Counted from the first letter of the stretch, positions 36,301 to 46,555 are shown. The stretch: DNA of 64,000 nucleotides from Adineta vaga (GCA_021613535.1 CP075492.1:18662001-18726000); one strand, 5' to 3'. Notes: a model not told the origin generated them from the letters alone. Translations and numbers: made by a program.

Positions 36301-36558
36301 AATTCATATTTTAATACTATATACTGTTTTGTTTTCTTTAGTTTTCAGGCCTCACACGGTTTCCTTCATAAAATAGTTGCTCCATGTAGAATTTATTATC
36401 GAATAGCGAGATGGTTATTCGGTAATGATTACAATCCATTGGGAAATGGTATTGAAAATGATATTCATCCCATAGGAACATTTGTTCTAAATAATTATAA
36501 ACAAATTGAATTATTTTTCGTCATAATTCCTTTTATAAGGGTGTGGGTGTGGGTGTGA
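33303..36558 (+). CDS. Membrane-anchored NHL-Thr-rich-Hint protein, one frameshift
   Basis: Exons 33303-33489, 33805-34692, 35476-35565, 35807-35968, 36023-36286 and 36342-36558 join in phase, except for one base missing near 36194 in an A run. Total about 602 aa. Order: a transmembrane helix (KSIISMIGLVVILLII), six NHL blades, a 30-residue Thr-rich linker, then a Hint (hedgehog/intein) domain: SCYFGKDYVNLVEGGRR, QLKVGDRVWTLSHDG, FTTIEGHTISLTDADYIVV, LNHKLIMAGRR, ASHGFLHKIVAPCRIYYR. Hint domains cleave themselves at the first Cys. Here the TxxH motif reads TDAD, so the processing His is missing. The start is uncertain. The last codons run into the palindromic element at 36539. Probably a recently damaged gene. 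Confidence 0.7.
33714..33762. repeat. TGTGGG-type palindromic element (degenerate), in an intron
   Basis: CGAATGTGGGTGAAGATAT and GCATCCTCACCGACATTCTCG are imperfect inverted arms. It lies in the intron before the NHL exon. Confidence 0.5.
34693..35475 (+). other. Long intron between NHL and Thr-rich exons
   Basis: 783 bp from GTATGT to TTCTAG. No gene, repeat or palindromic element is recognised inside. Confidence 0.45.
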
Positions 36559-36605
36559 GTAACGGTTATATTCTTCTCTGCACCCATACCCACATCCAAA
36601 CCCTC
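36539..36605. repeat. TGTGGG-type palindromic element at the 3' end of the Hint gene
   Basis: GGGTGTGGGTGTGGGTGTG and CACCCATACCCACATCC around ATATTCTTCTCTG. The Hint reading frame continues into the left arm (RVWVWV) before a stop, so the element may have replaced the original end of the gene. Confidence 0.8.
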
Positions 36606-36896
36606 GCTAGGCAAAGATTCCTTATTCATTTTCTTGTGCTGTTAAAATATATGTAAAAAGAGAAAAACAAGAATGTGAAGTTTTTGCATTCACAGTACAG
36701 AAATAATGTGTATGTATATGTATGTATGAAGCAAAAACAGTCAATTCACTGTTTTTCTTTTACATAGAAATAGAAGAAGAAAAATATTGTGCAATAACTC
36801 TTATTCACTTGAATACTGCGACAAATTGAAATTATGGATGTCGTACAGGTGTTTAATGATAATTAAAAATATCCATCAACCGAATCTGTATCTTTG

Positions 36897-36940
36897 GTGA
36901 GCGTGTGGGTAAGGGTTAGAAGAGCACTCACACCCGCATC
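36897..36940. repeat. TGTGGG-type palindromic element
   Basis: GGTGAGCGTGTGGGTAAGGG and GAGCACTCACACCCGC are arms around a short loop. Confidence 0.65.
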
Positions 36941-37083
36941 AGTTTTACAAAGTGAAAAAGTATTGGCTGTTGGATGTAGAGATAATACTCATGTTTTGAT
37001 TAGTGCCGAACTGTACGACGCCATTGCAAAAACATAGAAACCTACCGGAAATATAACTAATGCGCGATACATACACACAGCAG

Positions 37084-37138
37084 GATGTGAGTGAGTGTGG
37101 AATTCGTTTTTTTTATCTAAGCCCACACCCACACTCAA
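37084..37138. repeat. TGTGGG-type palindromic element
   Basis: GATGTGAGTGAGTGTGG and CCCACACCCACACTCA around an A/T-rich loop. Confidence 0.65.
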
Positions 37139-37311
37139 TATTAATAAATGACGATAAACATTCGAGTAACAGATTCCAGTTGAATCTGCACTTCGAAGGT
37201 CGAAAATAAACGATGTAGATGAGATTTTACCCACTTTTACGTTCTTCACTTGTTGTGTACTGAAAAGAACACGGTAAAAAAATTCATCATTAGACACGTA
37301 AAAAGAAGAAA

Positions 37312-39407
37312 ATGGCTGATGAAAAGTATTCTGAAATGGCTAGAACAATCTCTAAACAACCAATTCAACGATTTCGAAATGTTACAAAGAATTCTGACGA
37401 ATACGTTCTCCTCTGCTGTAACAAAGATATTGTGTCATCCGATGCTAATCTTGATATTCAGAAGAAAATGAGACAAATTATTGCTGATCTTAAGATCTTT
37501 GATAATCCAGATGCATGTCTTGACTACATGACTGATCTGAAAGATCAAAATATTATTCTTATTTTGTGCAGTTCTTATCATCATCCACTTATTTCCGTTA
37601 TTCATTGTCTACCAAAATTGTCTGCAATTTACGTTTATTGTTTCGAGAAAGAAATTGTCAAAGATTGGACGAAAAACTATACAAAAGTACGGCCTTGCTT
37701 TTTCCTATGCACAACATTAATGTGATCCATCTATTTTTTAAGATCAAAGGAATGTTTACCCAAATAAAAGATCTTGCGATATCTATTTTTACAGATCAGC
37801 GAGTGCGTGATGTTTCGTCTATAAGATGTTTTGATCAACAGCACATTAGAGACAAGTAAGATTATATTCGACTATGAGAATATGATCATAGAAGATATAT
37901 TGCTTATAGAGATTATTTCGAGCGAATTGCAGATGATGCAATTGTAATGAATATTTACAGTACACATCATACTGATACAACGGAAGATCGAGACTTAAAG
38001 AATGCCAATTTCATGTACTTTCAGGTTTTAATTGAAACTTTATTAGATATAACATCGAATCAAAATTCTTCAGCTAAACAAGATCTACTTGAACATTTTA
38101 AACAAATTTATAAAGGTAATATTGCTCAAGAGAATATTATTGAACAACTTGAACATGATTATAAATCCGAAGATGCTATTAAATGGTATACACGACCAAC
38201 TTTTCTTTTTAGTACTCTTAATCAAGCCCTTCGTAATTCTGATTTCGATGTTATCTTTGCTCTACGTTTCTTCATTAACGATTTACATAAAAATTTAGTT
38301 AATGCACATCAAACATTTTTAACTTTACATACCCCAGAAAATCCGGTAATTCATGTTTATCGTGGTCAAAATATTTCTGTCTCAGACCTTAACTTTCTTC
38401 GTCAAAATATTGGACAATTTGTCACTATGCAAAGTTTCTTAAGTACAAGTTTCGATCGAACAATTGCCAAGTTTTTCCTTGGCGCTGCTGCTCCTTCTAC
38501 AGTCGACACAGCAACTATCCTATTTGAATTTCATCTCGATAAACGTATTTCAAATACAAAATCTTATGCAAATATAAAAGAATTGTCCTACTTTCATGAT
38601 GAAGAAGAAGTTCTTATTATGTTAGGTAGTATATTTCGAATTAATCAAATCGAATATAATGATGAAGAAAATATATGGATTGGAATTTTAACTCTATGTA
38701 CTGATGATGATTATGAACTACAAGAATTAATGAAACATTTGAAAAAGGAAATTGGCGAAGGAATTACATCACCAGGCATTTTGTTACATCGACAAGGAAA
38801 TTATGAAAAAGCTGGAGAATATTTTCAACAAATATTATCTGATCCACTTCTTAGTGATCTTGATCGATCAAGATGTTATCGAGGTCTTGCTATGGTTGCA
38901 AATGCATTGCTTAAACATGATGAAGCGCTTGAAAATTATCAAAAACAGATTGAATTATTGAAGAATTCAAACGAAGATGAAGAAATTGGAAGTGCTTATA
39001 CATTTATAGGCGAAGTTTATTTGTTCAAAAAAGACCTTGATAGTGCTCTTTCTTATGAACAAAAAGCACTTGACATTCTTTTACCTTTACGTGCTCCTCA
39101 ACTGTCGAATGTTTATGCTATCATAGCTACAATTTATATGCAAAAGAAAGATTTTTCACAAGCTATTGAATATCATGAGAAAGCACTCGAAGAAGATCGT
39201 GGACGTGTACCAGAAGATCATCTGATTTTTGGAATAACCTATGCAAATATGGGTGCAACTTATCATTTAAATAGAGATTATATAAAAGCTTTGGAATATT
39301 ATAATAAAGCTCGAAAAATCTACTCAAAAACGATAGCACCCAATCATCCAAATGTATTGACTGTTGAAGAAAATATTCGTCGTGTGAACAAATTAATGAC
39401 TGAATGA
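37312..39407 (+). CDS. ADP-ribosyltransferase-TPR protein, intact
   Basis: Exons 37312-37686, 37743-37855 and 37910-39407 (introns 56 and 54 bp) give 661 aa. An N-terminal alpha/beta domain (about 1-150; NIILILCSSYHHPLISVIHC) is followed by a helical pre-ART region (EDAIKWYTRPTFLFSTLNQA), then the R-S-E set of arginine ADP-ribosyltransferases: VYRGQ (R314), FLSTS (341-343) and EEE at 394-396 as ExE. About five TPRs of kinesin-light-chain type follow (YTFIGEVYLFKKDLDSALSY and others). All catalytic motifs are present, so NAD-dependent mono-ADP-ribosylation is plausible, with TPRs choosing the partner. No signal peptide, so probably cytosolic. Two broken paralogues lie at 13-15.3 and 53.4-55.7 kb. 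Confidence 0.88.
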
Positions 39408-39773
39408 AAATATTCGATCATGGTCACGACTATTGTCCTTTTCGCGATCGATGGAACATTAACTTCATGTTTGCTTCACAGATTTTTCATTCGATTATAC
39501 GTTTGTTACTTTATAATTAATAGTTTGAGGGATAGGGTGTGGCCGACAGTTAAAAGTATAGTATCACCCACACCCACCCTTTGAAACATGTCATATTAAA
39601 AAAAAAGAAATTAAGTTCTATATATAAAATATGAAGAGTCTTTGCTCTCTGTTTTCAGTTTAGAAAAAAACGTATTTGTTAAATATTGATATAATTATGA
39701 TCAGTTTTTTCTGCAAAATCGGAATATGATAAAATTTTTTCAATTTTGTGGAAAATTTTAATTTATTTCCATC
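39408..39773. other. Intergenic with one palindromic element
   Basis: Contains the element at 39524-39582; otherwise A/T-rich with nothing recognised. Confidence 0.4.
39524..39582. repeat. TGTGGG-type palindromic element
   Basis: TTTGAGGGATAGGGTGTGG and CACCCACACCCACCCTTTGA are inverted arms. Confidence 0.65.
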
Positions 39774-39975
39774 AGAACCTCCAACAATTGATAAAAATGA
39801 ATTTCGAAATCAACGAATTTTAACAAGAATTTTTATTATTTTATTAATTATGTAATTCTTTAGTGAATATAACACAAACAGTAACAATCGAATCAACAAA
39901 TCTTGAACAATATGAAAAATTCTATTTAAAATATTCTCAAAGTTTAACACGTTCATGTATACCGATGCAATAATA
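39774..39975 (+). pseudogene. Fragment of a bdelloid single-span membrane protein family
   Basis: NQRILTRIFIILLIM (start of a membrane helix) and, in another frame, NITQTVTIESTNLEQYEKFY then LKYSQSLTRSCIPMQ resemble a family common in bdelloid gene sets, in which a basic segment, a membrane helix and a KTVTIExPxLxQYExLYxxYS ectodomain follow one another. The helix is shortened, a stop intervenes, and the frame ends after IPMQ. From memory of the family pattern only. An overlapping minus-strand open frame (39810-40142) is hydrophobic, but I judge it a shadow. Confidence 0.4.
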
Positions 39976-40242
39976 ATTGTATACAATACCACAGATGCTT
40001 TGTTCATTGTGGATGTACATAATCGAGTCTCTTCAATCAAAATATAACCATCATCAATGAAATATGATTCAATTGTAAGAAGAAAACATAAAACCCATTT
40101 CATAATAATCATGATCCAATGTGTTCGCCATGTTAATAACATTGAATGTTTATGAAAGATACTAGACAGAATGGTTGATTATTAAACCAATTTTTATGTA
40201 AACTTTAATAAGATCCGATGAAATGTAAGATAAAAATCATCA

Positions 40243-40388
40243 TCTTGAGGGTGGGTGTGGGTGTGGGTGATGGTGTTATCGTTTTCTTGAGGGTGTGGGT
40301 GTGGGTGTGGGTGTGGGTGGTGTGGGTGTGGGTGTGGGTGGGTGTGGGTGTGGGTGTGGGTAAAGCAGAGGGACACGCCCACACCCTC
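40243..40388. repeat. Long TGTGGG tract with short C-rich right arm
   Basis: TCTTGAGGGTGGGTGTGGG starts the tract, which restarts at about 40284 with TCTTGAGGGTGTGGGTG and continues as near-perfect TGTGGG repeats to 40361. It ends in ACGCCCACACCCTCC. Probably a copy inserted into or extended from another. Confidence 0.85.
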
Positions 40389-40787
40389 CGTTAATATTAT
40401 TTGTATTTGGAGCTGTACTCCTGGAAAAATATTATTTGCTACCCCGTAAAATCAAATAGCGTTCAATGTGTTAAAGTCATCTTTGCTGCTATAAGCAACT
40501 TCTGCAATTACGTTTCGAATAAACGAAATAAATTCCTTATGAGGATTGGTTCTTAATGATGGTAAGAGTAGATTTAAAATATCGATTTACCTATTTTCTT
40601 AAGGCTCGGTGCAGGTACAATGAATAATGTCATTCATACCATCTCATTTAGTCTCAATCGAAATAATTATTCTCGCCAATTTTCAAATATTATAAAACAA
40701 TAAAATGAAGAAAATGACTATGTTTATTCGTATAGAAAAAATTGTTCCGATTAAGTATAATGTGCATTAAAGTGAATACAACGTTCA
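40389..40787. other. Intergenic, no gene seen
   Basis: Unremarkable A/T-rich sequence downstream of the minus-strand gene at 40788. Confidence 0.4.
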
Positions 40788-41480
40788 TTAATCAGGTAAA
40801 TCTTTTTTCCATTGAAGTGTAACTCGTTCCGGCCATGAGTCTTTCAGACGTCGATGTATTGCATTGTAAGAAAATGCTCTAGCTGCTCGTAGATCTTTAT
40901 CGATAGCTTTTCGATTTCGAGAAAACAATTCCATAATTGAAGCGGTCGAAATATATTCACAATATGCAAGATTCATGTGGTACCTATTGTTTTCACGACA
41001 CAATAAACACTTTGCATAATAAATCTTAATCTGCTGTTGTGATGACGAATCATGATATGTTTGTTGAGATAAATAAATGTCTCCTTTATCATCATCCAAT
41101 TCATCAAAGTTAAAATCAATGTTAAAAATTTTTTGCGTATCTTCATTTGACTTGGAGTGGATAAATGTTGAAAGTTCTGCAAGCAACTTTTGTTTGATAT
41201 TCACATCTGACATTTTTTGAAGGCAACTCTCAATCTGTTCTGCTGACAGGTCACACACACATATATGAGTGATGTTTGGTTCCTTGTCTTTTAAGAAATT
41301 CAATAGAAAAGGAAGAGCGAATCCCCCTGTGGCGAAAGTCAGAACCGTACCAAGAAAAACATTGGGCAAGGATATTCTTGATACCAGAGAGTCTTCGGGT
41401 TTCTCGGCATCGTAGATAGGCAAAACAAATTTGTTTCTCTCATCTGATGTTTCAATGGCATCAAAAAATTGCGACCACAT
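40788..41480 (-). CDS. Unrecognised protein family, member A
   Basis: 230 aa, single exon. I do not recognise the family. Features shared with member B (42973-43644): LPIYD near the start, a hydrophobic stretch (NVFLGTVLTFATGGFALPFL, about residues 40-66), a helix with LSAEQIESCLQ, an acidic ELDDDKGDIYL then QQTYHDSS, a core KIYYAKCLLCRENNRYHMNL followed by AYCEY, FSRNRKAIDKDL, and a C-terminal HRRLKDSWPERVTLQ. The conserved blocks and intact frames argue for a real gene under selection. The hydrophobic segment could anchor it in a membrane. No catalytic signature is visible, so no function is assigned. Confidence 0.65.
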   Translation of the reverse strand: MWSQFFDAIETSDERNKFVLPIYDAEKPEDSLVSRISLPNVFLGTVLTFATGGFALPFLLNFLKDKEPNITHICVCDLSAEQIESCLQKMSDVNIKQKLLAELSTFIHSKSNEDTQKIFNIDFNFDELDDDKGDIYLSQQTYHDSSSQQQIKIYYAKCLLCRENNRYHMNLAYCEYISTASIMELFSRNRKAIDKDLRAARAFSYNAIHRRLKDSWPERVTLQWKKDLPD

Positions 41481-42972
41481 TGTTTGTATTTTTATAAAAA
41501 TTCGAAGAGTCGTACCAGAAAGAATTATCTAAGTAGAAAATATGGTTTCAGCAAGAATAAAATGATATGAAAACAAATTACAAACATATAGATAAGTACC
41601 CGAAGTAGAACGAATGGTAAGCAAACTATTGTAAACGTCGAATATATTCGCAAGAAAATAGTATCAATTTCTATTGCTGAAAAACGTATCGCATCTTATT
41701 ATTCCGGAAACCATAATTAAAATTTGAACAGAATATCTCAAAATGGTTAACAGTATAAAAAAGATTTATTATGCCAGTATTAACTCGCTAATAACGCAAC
41801 ATCGGCATATCTATTGTTAAATATAATGTAACTTTTATTTAATGAGACTCTTTAAATAAAAACGAATTAATAAATAATGAAAACATATGCTTCTATTTTT
41901 ATTTTTCAAAGAATACTCAGTAGCCTTTTAATAGAATATCCTCTTATCTTAACACTATTTTGGCACATACTATTTGCGTAGTAGGAGTAAAAGCATATTT
42001 AAATCTTAAAAAAGTACATGAGAACAACTAGATAAAAGCTTTGAAATTTTCATGTCAACTAAAATCCAATATACTGCTATGAATTAGCAAGCGAAATACT
42101 TTACTTGATTCAATGCAATGGAAAGAGCTAAACAGAGGTTCTCAGGAAGACAGTCCTTGCATTGAATTATACTAGGATTCCGAAGAAAACGTGAATGAGA
42201 TTTATATCAGATAAAAGTGTCCACTAAAAGAAAAAAAGGAAAAAGATATCACTATGATATTATTTCATAAATGATAAGAAACGTATATGGACGTTTTAAG
42301 TATATAAAAATACGAAGATATGAAAATATTCTCAGATATCAACGGCAAAAAAACCCATTATTAAGCAATAAAGGGAAAAAAGAGATAAAAATATGTGAAT
42401 ATGGTAATGTCCATTCGCACCAAGGGAAAAATATCATTCAGCCAGAAAGCAAAAAGACATGACGCTATAGAAGAAAATGCTCTATGTCGAATTAAAAACG
42501 GTTTATCTTGATACTTACAAATAAGTTGCATCTTACAAAAGCTAGTAAAAGTGCTTTAGATTACAATAGTCGGCAAGAATAGAGTAGATCAAATTAATAC
42601 TAATTCAAGTTCTACATGTAAAGTGAGATCTTGTCTGAAAATAGTTTTTACTAGATCTGTGTTGACATCTATTTTGGCTTTTACTTGAGAAAGTTCATTG
42701 AATCTCTGACAAATCATTAGCTTTTGAATTCATCAACGATCATAAAACATCAAATCAACGAATGAATTCTCGGTTAGAAAAATTTAAATTTATGAGTTTT
42801 TCTTACACATTTTATTTAGAAACAGCTGGTGAAAGGATAACAAATAGTTCGCAACTTTCTTTCATAGAAAAAGTAGAATTAAAATTTACTAAAGCTGTTA
42901 AACACAAACATGCGAGAAGAAGTTCGAGAGTATAATTGAATAAGCAGATATGCAACAGAGCTTAATACTTAT
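41481..42972. other. Intergenic, about 1.5 kb without a gene
   Basis: Between paralogues A and B. Only short open frames, the longest (about 42271-42462) rich in Lys and unconvincing. No repeats recognised. Confidence 0.4.
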
Positions 42973-43644
42973 TCAATTAGTATCAGGCAACACTGATTTT
43001 AGTTGCAAAGTGACTTGACGAGGCCACGATTGTTCCAGTTGACGATGTAATTTATTATATGCTAATGCTTTGGCAACTTGAAGATCTTGATTAATAGCGT
43101 CACGATTTCGACTCAGAGCATCGACACTATACAATGGAATCTCCGCAACATAGTCATAATATGCAAGGTTTATATCGTATTTGCCGTTTATACGGCGTAT
43201 TAAACATTTTGCATAATAAACGTTGATTTTATGTCGTTCTGATGAATCTTGATACGTTTGTTCATTCACATTGATATCACCTTTTGTGTCATCTAATGTA
43301 GAAAAGTCGAAATCAAGGTTATCAAAGAGTTTTTGCATATTCTCGTTTGATTTATTCATAATATATGGTAAAACTGAGGCAGCTAATTTTTTTCGTAGTC
43401 CTTCATTTGAAACGGAACCCAAACGATTGACAACTTCTCGTGCTGTTAAACCACATGCACTCACATGGCTTAAATTGTTTTCCTGTTTGTCAGGAGGATT
43501 CAATAATGGACCAAAAATCCAGGATCCGACTTTAGTTGCAGCACCCAGCGCACTATAAGATTTTTTTTTCTCCAGCTCTTGTTGAATCAAATGTACATCG
43601 TATATGGGTAAAGTAAAGAGTTCAAGAGTAGTTGTTGTAGCCAT
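42973..43644 (-). CDS. Unrecognised protein family, member B
   Basis: 223 aa, single exon, same strand as A and about half identical to it over the C-terminal two thirds by eye. Blocks: LPIYD; GLTAREVVNRLGSVSNEGLR; STLDDTKGDINVNEQTYQDS; KINVYYAKCLIRRINGKYDI then NLAYYDY; LSRNRDAINQDLQVAKAL; HRQLEQSWPRQVTLQ. The N-terminal segment is less hydrophobic than in A. Member C starts 406 bp away on the other strand, so B and C are divergently arranged and could share a control region. Function unknown. Confidence 0.68.
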   Translation of the reverse strand: MATTTTLELFTLPIYDVHLIQQELEKKKSYSALGAATKVGSWIFGPLLNPPDKQENNLSHVSACGLTAREVVNRLGSVSNEGLRKKLAASVLPYIMNKSNENMQKLFDNLDFDFSTLDDTKGDINVNEQTYQDSSERHKINVYYAKCLIRRINGKYDINLAYYDYVAEIPLYSVDALSRNRDAINQDLQVAKALAYNKLHRQLEQSWPRQVTLQLKSVLPDTN

Positions 43645-44049
43645 ATTTTCACGATTTTGCCGTTACAATGTCTCTAGAATATAAACGTGCAGCCTGCATG
43701 GCCAATAATAACGTTTATTTTTATACTCTTAAAATTATGCATGAATTCGGTAAAATCCAACAAAACATTGTCATGAAGGATAAAATAACAGTAATCGGAG
43801 TGACGTAAATGTGCAAATACCCACGTGAATATTGATATCATCAAGATAAGTGAAAGGAGAAATCTTTCGTTCTGTCATATAAAATAAGCTATTCTATAAA
43901 AAGACAGTCAAATTGGGTATTTTCATTGCTGCTTTACTCATATATTAATACAATCGGCAGGAACGACTCGTCTCCCAATCATATACATTTGTGTGTAAGA
44001 AGGAAACATTACTTCAAACAACTGTTCTCGCTTCTCACTGTTCAAAACG

Positions 44050-44757
44050 ATGACGTCAAATATGTATAATAAAGCAATGTCCTACATTATACCTACGAAT
44101 TTAAGTGAGGAGGAAATCACGTATGTGGAAGCTCTGCATTTATCGGCGAGGGAAGTGATGAATCGACTTTCAACAATAAATGAACCAGATTTACGGAAGC
44201 AGTTAGCTCAAAAAGTTCTTCCCTTACTTAAAACACCCACAGCGTCCAACAATAAACAAATACTCGATATTGATATTAATACTAAAGAAACGATTTGTTA
44301 TGCTAGCTGTTCATTACAGTTCGTTGATGGGAAATTCGACATGTACTTGGCTTACTACTATTCAACTGGTGTAATATCTACAGCCTTCCAGGCATTACAT
44401 CAACGAATACAAAGTATATGGTCTAATAAACTTGAAAAGCATGGCGATAGAGAGATTACTGATACATGCACAACAAAGGTGATCAGTGATAACAATTCAC
44501 ATGTAGGTGATGACAACGATGTTAGGAATGCAAGCGCAACAAAGGTGACCAGTGATAACAATTCACATGTAGGTGATGACAACGATGTTAGGAATGCAAG
44601 CGCAACAAAGGTGACCAGTGATAACAATTCACATGTAGGTGATGACAACGAGGTTAAGAATGCAAGCGTAACAAAGATGAGCAGTGATAACGGTTTAAGC
44701 ACAGATAATGTTGTGGATGGAAGTTTGAAGCAAAGCGCGTCTACCATGAAACCCTAG
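44050..44757 (+). CDS. Unrecognised protein family, member C, with 66-bp repeats
   Basis: 235 aa. Residues 1-135 align with A and B: LHLSAREVMNRLSTINEPDL, a shortened middle (the acidic block and the SRNR helix are missing), CYASCSLQFVDGKFDMYLAY, and LHQRIQSIWS. The C-terminal 100 residues are new: three tandem 22-residue units (TKVTSDNNSHVGDDN then DVRNASA; 66 bp each, the first two differing by about one residue) and a decayed fourth. This tail is polar and probably disordered. A TATA-like TATAAA lies at 43895-43900. Start chosen as the first Met in frame. Function unknown. Confidence 0.62.
   Translation: MTSNMYNKAMSYIIPTNLSEEEITYVEALHLSAREVMNRLSTINEPDLRKQLAQKVLPLLKTPTASNNKQILDIDINTKETICYASCSLQFVDGKFDMYLAYYYSTGVISTAFQALHQRIQSIWSNKLEKHGDREITDTCTTKVISDNNSHVGDDNDVRNASATKVTSDNNSHVGDDNDVRNASATKVTSDNNSHVGDDNEVKNASVTKMSSDNGLSTDNVVDGSLKQSASTMKP
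44463..44690. repeat. 66-bp in-frame tandem repeat within gene C
   Basis: Three copies with ACAAAGGTGACCAGTGATAA at a spacing of 66 bases, plus part of a fourth. Near identity at DNA level indicates a recent expansion. Confidence 0.9.
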
Positions 44758-45077
44758 TGTTCGATTGCATTGAACGTGCTATTTTGTATTTCTACTTTCT
44801 TAAATTGCCGTTTTCTCGAATTTCATCAGATAGCAAAAAATTATTGTAAACCAACGGGGGATTATTCTTGACTAAATGATTAATATCATTAAATTGTCTT
44901 TTTTCTAATCATCATGAAGATGTGAGTGTGAATGCAGAAGAAATACCAATATTCTCATCTTAATTGTTCTCTTTAAATGATATTTCACAGATCGCTTAAC
45001 AATGAAATATATTGACACAGCACAGAAACATGGCTAGTCATACATAAAAAGGGCGAGAGTACAGAAAAAATGCCCTC

Positions 45078-45229
45078 GTACTGTCGCCTTACCATCTAAA
45101 CATCAGACGCAGGATAAATGCGTTCAGACGCAGTCAGAATACTTTTTAGCTGTATTCAGATGCGTCTGTTGAGAGGATCGCATTTACACGCAGTCTTCAC
45201 TCAAAAAGAAAAACGCATCTGGACGGTAC
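45078..45229. repeat. Nested palindrome, possible small foldback element
   Basis: Outer GTACTGTC/GGACGGTAC, middle AAATGCG/CGCATTT, inner CAGACGCAGTCAGAATA paired with TGTATTCAGATGCGTCTG. About 150 bp in total. Confidence 0.45.
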
Positions 45230-46394
45230 TAATTCTTTGAAACTACGTTTCAATGCGTTTGTTTTTAGTAGCTTAGACTGACTTCCTCTCCAAAACTACT
45301 GATTCTCTGCCTTTTTAAGTATAGTTAAACAGTCTCGTTTATGTAAAGACGTTCAACTACAAAATATTCTGTCAGCTACAGAATAGTTAGATGGAAATCA
45401 TCATTTATAAGTATGGAAAGATATTCCCAATGACCAGTTGATATCTGTTCTTGAAAAAAATCTCTCACATCACTTGAAAGTCATTGGTTATAAGTATCTG
45501 CTTCATCCGAATCTCATTGAGTATTTTTTATTGTAAATGAAATCGCAAATATGGATAGAGAAAGCAAAAAATACAAATTTGTTTGAAATTGCATTAGATT
45601 ATTGGAAAAAAGTAAAACGATGAGTTGTATTTCCTTCAAAACGACACAAAGTGAACATCGTTGTCTTCATCTGTATGAGTGTACACGTCCAGTCAGGTGC
45701 ATATCCTTTTCTATAATAATATGTTTCGAGCAAGTACAGCTTACAAGGGAACATTCCCAGGTTTTGGAGTGATTTCACCGCGAGACCTAGTGCCCTTAGT
45801 AGATCACAATGAGCTATATCTATGGTCAAAAAAAGTTCGTGCCCTATTTTGTTTCTGAGAAGAACGAGCGTTTCTACTGTCATAATTGTAAAGGATGTGT
45901 CGCATCACTTTATATATTATCTCAACTATTTTAAGTCAAATAAAACTCAAACTTGTCTCGAAAATAGCAATCTTATAATGACAGATGGCATGAGTATGTG
46001 AGTTGTACACACATTTAAAAAGTAGACTTACACATCTTATAATATAAATAAAGGGTGGGCCAGAAGTCCTGACTCGATTTGAATAACTCATTTTTCTAAA
46101 GTGACATACGTGATTATAAATCTGTCTCTGGAATGAAAAGATGCAGTAGGACACGCTCTACAAAACGATTTTTGACTGACCTTGCTATAGCTCATATAGA
46201 AAGAAAGTTATGAGCCTTGAAATGTTTTTCGTAAAAAATAAAAAATAAATGTGAGGCCAGACTATACGGGGGTGCTTCCACTAAAAGTCTCATAGTTTCC
46301 TTGTAACAAAAGATTTTCCATTTGAGTTTCTTCTGTTGTGATGAGAGATAATTGCTCTTTTATAGCCAGCTACAACAACAACAACACTTTAATC

Positions 46395-46495
46395 GTATTT
46401 CTTGAGGGTGTGGGTGTGGGTGAGTGTGGGTGTGGGTGGGTGTGGGTGGGTGTGGGTGTCAGTGAAGAAGATATACTCACACCCTCAAGAAATAC
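46395..46495. repeat. TGTGGG-type palindromic element with exact ends
   Basis: GTATTTCTTGAGGGTGTG and CACACCCTCAAGAAATAC are perfect inverted ends of 18 bp. The centre holds more TGTGGG units and the loop GTGAAGAAGATAT. Confidence 0.88.
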
Positions 46496-46555
46496 ATTTT
46501 TTCTCCTAATAAAACAAAGGGAGAGTTTCCTCAAATCCTCTATTCAATCCCTCAA

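Larger units (their letters stand above)
36606..37311. other. Intergenic with two palindromic elements
   Basis: Between the Hint and ART genes. Contains the elements at 36897 and 37084 and no open frame of interest. Confidence 0.45.
44758..46555. other. Intergenic with a nested palindrome and transposon-end fragments
   Basis: 44920-44965 is a very degenerate palindromic element. 45078-45229 is a nested hairpin. 45599-45883 is open on the minus strand for 94 codons (contains HELFLTIDIAHCDLLRAL), but I cannot place it. 46050-46340 resembles mariner-type ends (AGGGTGGGCCAGAAGTC and ACGGGGGTGCTTCCACTAAA). The element at 46395-46495 closes the stretch. Confidence 0.4.

Noticed and set aside
39810-40142. 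Hydrophobic minus-strand frame that might be a receptor fragment
   Set aside because: Overlaps a better-supported plus-strand fragment and shows no receptor motif.
44400-44747. 115-codon minus-strand frame with repeats
   Set aside because: Shadow of the 66-bp repeats in gene C.
46050-46340. Complete mariner element
   Set aside because: Two end-like sequences are in the same orientation and no transposase lies between them; at most fragments.
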